Part shown: positions 1 to 5,002 of the stretch, piece after piece
How positions within the stretch are numbered: position 1 is the stretch's first letter
Layout of the letters: each line of letters begins with the position of its first letter
Assembly (NCBI GenBank): GCA_037144095.1
Contig: JBAWXL010000308.1
Coordinates: 1-5,002 of the forward strand
Direction of reading: 5' to 3'
Length of the DNA: 5,002 bases
Source: CAIXTV01 sp037144095
GTDB lineage: Bacteria > Bacteroidota > Bacteroidia > Bacteroidales > CAIXTV01
Notes under the pieces: model-generated
Told to the model about the DNA's origin: nothing
What the model saw: only the letters and a program-made list of their open reading frames with translations
Databases searched by the model: none
Program-made: the position numbers and the translations under genes

Positions 1-717
1 AGAGAAGGTATTCGTTTAAATAAATTTATTGCAACTGCCGGAATTTGTTCACGCCGCGAAGCAGATGATTTGATTGTGAGTGGTGCTGTTAAAGTAAATG
101 GCAAAGTTGTAACTGAATTAGGAACTAAAGTATTGCCTGATGATTCTGTTCAATATGGTGGTGAAACCTTACGTAAAGAAAGACCGATGTATGTCTTACT
201 GAACAAACCCAAAGGATATATTACTACTACTGATGACCCTCAAAGTCGTAAAACCGTAATGGAATTAGTGCGCAATGCCTGCAAAGAAAGCCTTTATCCG
301 GTTGGAAGATTGGATAGAAACACAACCGGATTATTGCTTCTTACAAATGATGGTGATCTGACAAAAAAACTTACCCACCCTAGCCATGGAGTTCGTAAAA
401 TCTATCATATTGAATTGGATAAACCCCTTACACAGGAAGATTTTCTGAAGATTCAGAATGGTATTGAGTTGGAAGATGGAGTGATTAAAGTTGATGAAAT
501 CGCTTATATTGATGGAGGAAAGACCAAAAGAGAACTGGGTATCGAAATACACTCAGGTCGTAATCGTATTGTTCGCCGTATATTTGAACAATTGGAATAT
601 AGTGTTACCAAGCTTGACCGTGTGTATTTTGCCGGCTTAACAAAAAAAGATTTACCCAGAGGAAGATGGCGTTTTCTGACCATACAAGAGGTTAATTTAC
701 TTAATATGTTGGGCTAA
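1..717 (+). CDS. rluB: RluB-type rRNA pseudouridine synthase, 5'-truncated by window edge
   Basis: This enzyme of the RsuA/RluB/RluE/RluF family isomerises a specific uridine in ribosomal RNA to pseudouridine. E. coli RluB acts at U2605 of 23S rRNA; the exact target here is inferred. The reading frame is open from base 1, so the first usual start codon seen (TTG at 70) is internal: the preceding codons encode 'GIRLNKFIATAGICSRREAD', the first half of an S4 RNA-binding domain. Visible length is 238 residues. The S4 domain covers about 4-50 and the catalytic domain about 58-225. The catalytic motif 'GRLDRNTTGLLLLTNDG' has its aspartate at visible residue 105 (codon 313-315). 'NKPKGYITTTDDP' and 'SGRNRIVRRIFE' are further family signatures. 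Bacteroidota homologues often carry a basic, low-complexity N-terminal extension, which would lie upstream. The stop is TAA at 715-717, 17 bp before the AsmA-like gene, so co-transcription is likely. Family assignment is very sure; RluB rather than RluE/RluF/RsuA is moderately sure. Confidence 0.93.
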   Translation, partial: REGIRLNKFIATAGICSRREADDLIVSGAVKVNGKVVTELGTKVLPDDSVQYGGETLRKERPMYVLLNKPKGYITTTDDPQSRKTVMELVRNACKESLYPVGRLDRNTTGLLLLTNDGDLTKKLTHPSHGVRKIYHIELDKPLTQEDFLKIQNGIELEDGVIKVDEIAYIDGGKTKRELGIEIHSGRNRIVRRIFEQLEYSVTKLDRVYFAGLTKKDLPRGRWRFLTIQEVNLLNMLG

Positions 718-734
718 GAATTAATTCAACTCTT

Positions 735-3338
735 ATGGAGAAGAGCAATCGGAGAACAATACGTAAAATTGTCAAACGGTTTTTGATTTCTCTAACCGTT
801 TTTGTTGGACTGATTATTAGTACTCTTTTTGTAATTGGCTTTTTTTTCAGTAAAGAAGTTGAACAATTTCTTATCAAACAACTCAACAAACAACTGAATT
901 CGGAAATCAGTGTAAAAAAGATTGAGTTGACGCTTTTCGAGAAGTTTCCTATGGCTTCGCTGAAGTTTACCGATGTGGTGGCTAAAGATGCCGGAACTTC
1001 AACTCAAAAAGACACCCTTCTGAAAGCAGAAAAAGTTTATCTGCAATTTAATATTTGGGATATATTCGATAAGAAATATCGTATTAAACATATTGATATT
1101 GAAAATGCAAATCTGAAGCTTAGAGTGAATCAGGATGGTACTGATAATTATCATTTTTGGAAACCTTCAAATGATACCACCTCTTCTTCCGGCTTTTCAA
1201 TCAATCTGAAAAGTGTAAATCTAAATCATGTAGTGATTTCTTATTCGAATGAGCCGGCCCATCAGAAATATAAATTCAATGTTTCTGTCTTAAAAGCAAA
1301 GGGTAATCTGAACGATAAAAAGTATGACCTTTCATTAAATGGCAATGTAGGAGTACAGTATTTTATTTCAGATGGTATAAATTATCTTCCTCAAAAAAAC
1401 ATCAAATTAGAGGCTCAGATTAAGGTGGATAAGGAAAAAGAAAGCTGGACCTTCACTGATTGTAAATTGAATACTGAAAAGTTGAAATTTATGTTTTCGG
1501 GCTCATACATATTTAAAGAGCACTCTGAATATGTTAATCTGAAAATGCAATCGAATGAAGCCGATATGCAATCTTTCATTGAAGAACTTCCCGAAAGTTC
1601 GAAATCTGTGTTAGAGAAATATGCTGCAAGCGGAACTTTAAACTTAAATCTTAGCATTAAAGGAAATATTTCAAGTAATAAAAGACCTTTAATTTATTGC
1701 GCTTTCACTCTTTCGGATGGAAGTCTACATGAGCCAAAGTCGGACATTACACTTGAAAACATTAATTTTTCAGGTTCTTATTCTAATTTTTCATCTAATC
1801 TTCCTGAGCAATACAAAATATCATTCGAACAATTATCTGCAAAACTAAAAAGTGGAAGCATACAGGGAAGTGTAAACATTACCAACTTTCTTCATCCCGA
1901 AATTGCTTTCAATGGCAAACTTCAAAACTTTGAATTGGAAGAAATAGTGAAATTTATTGGCTCAACCGATATTGAATCAGCTCATGGAAAACTCAATACA
2001 GATGTTAATATGTGGATTAATCCTGCTGACATTTCCCATTTGAAAGCAAGCGATTTTCTGAACAGTAAAACTTCAGGAACTTTAAGCCTAAGCAATGCAA
2101 GTTTTCTGCTGAAAAACAATCCTGTTCAGTTTAAAGCATTTAATGGAAATTTCACATATAGCAACAACGATGTTATCATTAACAGTTTCGCGGGAAACAT
2201 CAATAAAAGTGATTTCAAACTAAATGGTTATTTTAAAAATGTATTGCCCTTTTTGTTTTTACCAAATCAGGCAGTTGAAATAAGTGCAAGTTTAACTTCA
2301 AATAACTTCAATCTTGAAGATATTCTTACTTCAGGCAAAAGTAATTCTAGCTCAAAACCCTTCCGTTTGGTTTTTCCCACAACCCTATCGGCTTCTATTG
2401 ATGCCGAAATAGGAAATCTTAAATTTAAAAAGTTCAGTGCATCGCAGGTAAAAAGCCGTTTGACATTGAAAAAGCAACAAATGGTAATAAGTACCTTGCA
2501 ATTGAATACGATGAACGGAAAAATTTTCGCAAAAGGTTTGTTGGATGCTTCTCAAAACAACAAAGTATTGATTAGTTTCGATGCTTCGGTGAATGATGTG
2601 GATGTGAGCCAAATGTTTTATCAGATGGGCAATTTCGGACAAGAAAAAGGCATACGCGACGATAATATCAAAGGCCGATTGACTTCCGACATTCAGTTTG
2701 CGGCTGTTTATAAAGATGATTTAACCATTGATAAATCTTCCATTTTTGCTCACGCTGATGTTACTATCGAAAATGGTGAGCTTAACAATTATTCTCCCCT
2801 GCTAAAATTATCGAAATTTATTCGGGTTGAAGACCTTCGCAACGTAAGATTTTCTTCATTAGAAAACAAAATCGATATTAAAAATGAAGTCATTACCATT
2901 CCCAAAATGGATATCAAGTCGAATGCTCTTAACCTACAAATGAAGGGAACGCATAAATTCAACAACGAAATAAACTATCAATTGCAGATACTTCTATCAG
3001 AACTTTTATCAGATAAAGCCCGAAAAGCCAACAAGGAAAATGAAGAGTTCGGATTGATTGAAGATGATGGATTAGGCAAAACCACGCTCTTTATTCACAT
3101 TACAGGTACTACCGAAAAACCCGTTTATAAGTACGATAAGTTAGGTGTGAAAGAAAAGCTGAAGATTGCCATAAAATCGGAAAAACAAAACCTGATTAAT
3201 GTATTGAATAAGGAATTTGGATGGTTTAAGAAGCAAAACACCAACGACACCTCTTCAACCAAAATCAATAAAACAACCAACAATAACAAATTTAACGTTG
3301 AGTGGGACGACGACAATGACAAAAAGCCTGTTGAATAA
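735..3338 (+). CDS. AsmA-like family membrane-anchored envelope protein
   Basis: This 867-residue protein has the layout of the AsmA-like family (AsmA, TamB, YhdP, YicH relatives). A basic N-terminus (about 1-16) leads to one hydrophobic segment (about 17-39, 'LISLTVFVGLIISTLFVIGF'), then a very long extracytoplasmic part rich in short alternating beta-type stretches. The classic N-terminal signature follows the membrane anchor: an amphipathic helix 'FLIKQLNKQLNSEISVKKIE', then 'FPMASLKFTDVVAKDA'. The AsmA C-terminal region is about 673-802, beginning 'DVTIENGELNNYSPLLKLSK' and ending 'ITGTTEKPVYKYD'. From about 832 the tail is Asn/Thr/Lys-rich and then acidic, probably disordered. Studied enterobacterial members form elongated beta-grooves implicated in moving phospholipid between inner and outer membrane; that role here is inferred. 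The ATG at 735 is chosen because it places basic residues directly before the membrane segment. There is no Shine-Dalgarno sequence, as usual in Bacteroidota. It probably shares a transcript with the upstream pseudouridine synthase gene. Family is fairly sure; the physiological role is unknown. Confidence 0.88.
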   Translation: MEKSNRRTIRKIVKRFLISLTVFVGLIISTLFVIGFFFSKEVEQFLIKQLNKQLNSEISVKKIELTLFEKFPMASLKFTDVVAKDAGTSTQKDTLLKAEKVYLQFNIWDIFDKKYRIKHIDIENANLKLRVNQDGTDNYHFWKPSNDTTSSSGFSINLKSVNLNHVVISYSNEPAHQKYKFNVSVLKAKGNLNDKKYDLSLNGNVGVQYFISDGINYLPQKNIKLEAQIKVDKEKESWTFTDCKLNTEKLKFMFSGSYIFKEHSEYVNLKMQSNEADMQSFIEELPESSKSVLEKYAASGTLNLNLSIKGNISSNKRPLIYCAFTLSDGSLHEPKSDITLENINFSGSYSNFSSNLPEQYKISFEQLSAKLKSGSIQGSVNITNFLHPEIAFNGKLQNFELEEIVKFIGSTDIESAHGKLNTDVNMWINPADISHLKASDFLNSKTSGTLSLSNASFLLKNNPVQFKAFNGNFTYSNNDVIINSFAGNINKSDFKLNGYFKNVLPFLFLPNQAVEISASLTSNNFNLEDILTSGKSNSSSKPFRLVFPTTLSASIDAEIGNLKFKKFSASQVKSRLTLKKQQMVISTLQLNTMNGKIFAKGLLDASQNNKVLISFDASVNDVDVSQMFYQMGNFGQEKGIRDDNIKGRLTSDIQFAAVYKDDLTIDKSSIFAHADVTIENGELNNYSPLLKLSKFIRVEDLRNVRFSSLENKIDIKNEVITIPKMDIKSNALNLQMKGTHKFNNEINYQLQILLSELLSDKARKANKENEEFGLIEDDGLGKTTLFIHITGTTEKPVYKYDKLGVKEKLKIAIKSEKQNLINVLNKEFGWFKKQNTNDTSSTKINKTTNNNKFNVEWDDDNDKKPVE

Positions 3339-3342
3339 TATA

Positions 3343-3372
3343 TTTGCCATAAATTCGTTTTACTTACCTTTA
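3343..3372 (+). promoter_or_regulatory. Candidate Bacteroidota-type promoter for the sensor kinase gene
   Basis: TTTG at 3343-3346 resembles the -33 element. Eighteen bases later, TACCTTTA at 3365-3372 matches the TAnnTTTG -7 element except at its last base. The spacing fits the range known for this phylum. The predicted transcript start, about 5-7 bases beyond the -7 element, falls at or next to the GTG start codon at 3378. If real, this promoter would give a leaderless or nearly leaderless message separate from the AsmA-like transcript. Short AT-rich motifs like these arise easily by chance, so support is weak. Confidence 0.3.
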
Positions 3373-3377
3373 TACCT

Positions 3378-4898
3378 GTGAAACATAATATTTACATACA
3401 TAAACGTCGCTGGAAATGGCTGCTCTTTTTATCGGGAACACTCATTTTTGCTGTATCAATATGGTTTTCTAACATATTGGTTACGCGATTGGCAAACGAT
3501 GAGCGCAATAAGGTGAAAATTTGGGCTGATGCCATTCATCAAAAGGCAAGCCTGGTGAATTATACCGAAGATTTTTTTCAAAAGATACAGGTTGAGGAGC
3601 GCAAAAGAGTGGAGCTTTGGGCGGAGGCTTATCGTAGGCTGGTGTTTGCCGGACTTAATGAAGATGTGACTTTTTATCTGAAAATTATTGAAGAAAACAC
3701 CAACATTCCGGTGATTCTTACGGATGAAAAGAATAATATTAAGATGACTGCCAATATTAATATTCCGAAAGATTCGGCAAGGGTGCTGAGCGGAAAGCTG
3801 CTTGAAGAATTCAGCACATTTGCACCCATTAAAGCCAAATATCTTTCAATGATTAATGATAAGATTTATTATAAAGAATCAAAACTTTTCACCGAACTCA
3901 GAGGGGTTCTGAACAATTTAGTGCGGTCTTTTTTTACGGAAGTGGTCATTAATTCAGCATCTGTGCCGGTTATTGTAACCGATAGCACTCAAAAAAAATT
4001 GCTTGCCTACGGAAATATCGACACCACTCAAATTCACAACAAAACGTACGTTGAGACGATGATTAACGAAATGTCTCATCAAAACCAACCCCTCGAAATC
4101 GATCTTTCCGGCATTGGTAAGAGTCTTATCTTTTATAAAGATTCTTATCTTTTGCAACAACTCCGTTATTTTCCTTATCTCCAGTTTTTCATCATCAGCA
4201 TTTTTTTGGGCATTGCCTATCTTCTGTTTAGTTTTGCCCGAAAATCGGAGCAAAACCAGGTTTGGGTGGGTTTGGCAAAGGAAACTGCGCATCAAATTGG
4301 CACCCCTCTTTCGTCGATGATTGCGTGGGTTGAAATACTTAAAATGAAGGGAGTTGACGAAGAAACCATCACCGAAATCAACAAAGATGTTAAGCGTTTG
4401 GAAAACGTTACCGATCGTTTTTCTAAAATTGGTTCGCCACCGAAATTAGAAAAAATCAACATTGTTCCCATTGTTTATGAAGTGGTTTCTTATATTAAAA
4501 AGCGTAGCTCGTCGAAAGTGATTTTTCATTTGAATTTTTCGCAAGGTGAGATTATTGAAGCCCCGATTAATAAAAATCTTTTCGAATGGGTGATCGAAAA
4601 TCTTTTGAAAAATGCCATTGATGCGTTTACGGGTTCTGGAAGTATTACAATTGATATCGTTAATGAAGCCAAACAAATTCATATTGACATTTCCGACACC
4701 GGAAAAGGAATTCCGAAAGCCATGTTTAAAACAATTTTTCGCCCGGGTTACACTAGTAAAACCCGTGGTTGGGGCTTAGGTTTATCTCTTTCAAAACGCA
4801 TTATAGAAGAATACCATCGTGGCAAAATATTTGTGAAATCTTCTGTTCTGAATAAAGGTTCTGTTTTTAGAATTACGATTAAAAAGAAATCAATTTAA
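3378..4898 (+). CDS. Two-TM sensor histidine kinase with duplicated extracytoplasmic sensor
   Basis: This 506-residue inner-membrane kinase would autophosphorylate on histidine and pass the phosphate to a response regulator. TM1 is about 13-33, an extracytoplasmic region spans about 34-264, and TM2 is about 266-287. Directly after TM2 comes 'SEQNQVWVGLAKETAHQIGT', with the phospho-acceptor His at 305. A dimerisation helix pair follows, then the HATPase domain: N-box 'ENLLKNAIDA' (Asn412), G1 'DISDTGKGIP' (Asp440), F-box 'FKTIFRPGYTSK', and G2 'GWGLGLSLSK' from Gly464. All ATP-binding motifs look intact, so it should be active. The H-box has Gln306 where most HisKA kinases have Glu or Asp. There is no HAMP or obvious cytoplasmic PAS domain. 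The sensor region contains internal repeats (annotated separately). GTG at 3378 is chosen because it is the only usual start codon between the previous in-frame stop (3336-3338) and TM1. It lies 39 bp after the AsmA-like gene. No partner response regulator is in the window and the ligand is unknown. Confidence 0.93.
   Translation: MKHNIYIHKRRWKWLLFLSGTLIFAVSIWFSNILVTRLANDERNKVKIWADAIHQKASLVNYTEDFFQKIQVEERKRVELWAEAYRRLVFAGLNEDVTFYLKIIEENTNIPVILTDEKNNIKMTANINIPKDSARVLSGKLLEEFSTFAPIKAKYLSMINDKIYYKESKLFTELRGVLNNLVRSFFTEVVINSASVPVIVTDSTQKKLLAYGNIDTTQIHNKTYVETMINEMSHQNQPLEIDLSGIGKSLIFYKDSYLLQQLRYFPYLQFFIISIFLGIAYLLFSFARKSEQNQVWVGLAKETAHQIGTPLSSMIAWVEILKMKGVDEETITEINKDVKRLENVTDRFSKIGSPPKLEKINIVPIVYEVVSYIKKRSSSKVIFHLNFSQGEIIEAPINKNLFEWVIENLLKNAIDAFTGSGSITIDIVNEAKQIHIDISDTGKGIPKAMFKTIFRPGYTSKTRGWGLGLSLSKRIIEEYHRGKIFVKSSVLNKGSVFRITIKKKSI
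3597..4166 (+). repeat. Tandem duplicated sensor module encoded within the kinase gene
   Basis: At the protein level, residues about 74-175 and 176-263 of the kinase are diverged copies of one module. 'FYLKIIEENTNIPVILTD' (99-116) aligns without gaps to 'FFTEVVINSASVPVIVTD' (185-202), an offset of 86. The module ends 'YYKESKLFTELR' (164-175) and 'FYKDSYLLQQLR' (252-263) align at an offset of 88. Six of 18 residues are identical in the first pair, and most other hydrophobic positions are conservative. The similarity is visible in protein, not DNA, so the duplication is old. The fold may be PAS- or Cache-like, but this is a guess. Confidence 0.6.
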
Positions 4899-4907
4899 TT
4901 CGGAGTT

Positions 4908-4931
4908 CGGCTTAGGCTGGAGCCTAAGTCG
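4908..4931 (+). terminator. Hairpin downstream of the kinase gene, candidate terminator
   Basis: CGGCTTAGGC (4908-4917) and GCCTAAGTCG (4922-4931) form a 10-bp stem with one G-U pair around a TGGA loop, starting 10 bases after the kinase stop codon. Position and stability suit an intrinsic terminator. The tract that follows, TTTCTATCC, has only a short T run, so termination could be partial, or the hairpin may stabilise the mRNA end or belong to a dispersed repeat. Confidence 0.5.
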
Positions 4932-4944
4932 TTTCTATCCTAAA

Positions 4945-4997
4945 AGGCTTTGCCTAATCTGATAATCTTTTTTCAAAGAATAAATTCATTAGATTAT
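4945..4997. repeat. Weak secondary hairpin, T6 run and small inverted repeat
   Basis: AGGC-TTT-GCCT (4945-4955) is a 4-bp hairpin. It is followed by TAATCT repeated at 4955-4960 and 4963-4968, then six T from 4968 to 4973. ATAATCT (4962-4968) is the reverse complement of AGATTAT (4991-4997), giving a 7-bp inverted repeat around 22 bases. These elements could be a second, weak terminator or the start of a repeat that continues past the window. The rest of 4899-5002 holds no convincing gene on either strand. Confidence 0.3.
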
Positions 4998-5002
4998 AGC
5001 TC

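Noticed and set aside
70..72. TTG as the start codon of the pseudouridine synthase gene
   Set aside because: The frame is open to base 1 and the upstream codons encode the conserved first half of the S4 domain, so the true start is before the window.
840..847. T8 run in the AsmA-like gene that could act as a phase-variation tract
   Set aside because: It encodes Phe codons in a membrane segment of an AT-rich gene, the frame is intact, and eight bases is short for a contingency tract.
3954..4295. 113-codon open frame on the minus strand
   Set aside because: It lies entirely inside the kinase gene, opposite well-conserved sensor and H-box codons; its product shows no recognisable domain, so it is a shadow frame.
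4899..4943. In-frame open stretch after the kinase stop codon, suggesting read-through or a longer protein
   Set aside because: The kinase already ends properly after its last HATPase strand, and the 14 following codons are explained by the hairpin sequence.
4954..5002. Open minus-strand frame ending in TAG (4956-4954), possibly the C-terminus of a convergent gene or an 11-codon ORF from ATG at 4989
   Set aside because: Only about 15 codons are visible, with no recognisable motif, and the sequence overlaps the inverted repeat. A convergent gene entering from the right cannot be excluded but is not supported.
1..5002. CRISPR arrays, tRNA or rRNA genes, insertion sequences, defence or toxin systems
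   Set aside because: No regularly spaced direct repeats, transposase-like proteins, RNA gene signatures or defence-type domains are seen; about 97 percent of the window is accounted for by three ordinary genes.

Overview
The window looks like part of a chromosome from a Bacteroidota bacterium, probably Bacteroidales or a near relative. The base composition is AT-rich, no Shine-Dalgarno sequences precede the genes, and a TTG / TAnnTTTG-like promoter candidate is present. All three proteins read as typical of this phylum: a RluB-type pseudouridine synthase, a large AsmA-like protein, and a sensor kinase with the H-box 'AKETAHQIGTPLSSM'. This assignment rests on recalled family features; no search was run.

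Layout, all on the + strand: (1) the 3' part of a 23S rRNA pseudouridine synthase gene (1-717; its start lies before the window); (2) after a 17-bp gap, a complete 867-residue AsmA-like membrane-anchored protein (735-3338); (3) a 39-bp gap with a possible promoter; (4) a complete 506-residue two-TM sensor histidine kinase starting at GTG (3378-4898); (5) a 104-bp non-coding end (4899-5002) with a strong short hairpin, a weaker hairpin, a T6 run and a small inverted repeat. It probably terminates transcription or holds a dispersed repeat.

The first two genes are close enough to be co-transcribed. The kinase may join them or use its own promoter. No shared pathway is evident: one gene modifies rRNA, one is an envelope protein of the family linked to lipid movement between membranes, and one senses an extracytoplasmic signal. 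A link between the AsmA-like protein and the kinase (envelope state sensed next to an envelope-maintenance gene) is only a guess from adjacency. No response regulator is visible.

I find no mobile element, CRISPR array, RNA gene or evidently new system. The most interesting signals are the tandemly repeated architecture of the kinase's extracytoplasmic sensor, its H-box with Gln in place of the usual acidic residue, and the possibly leaderless GTG start of the kinase.
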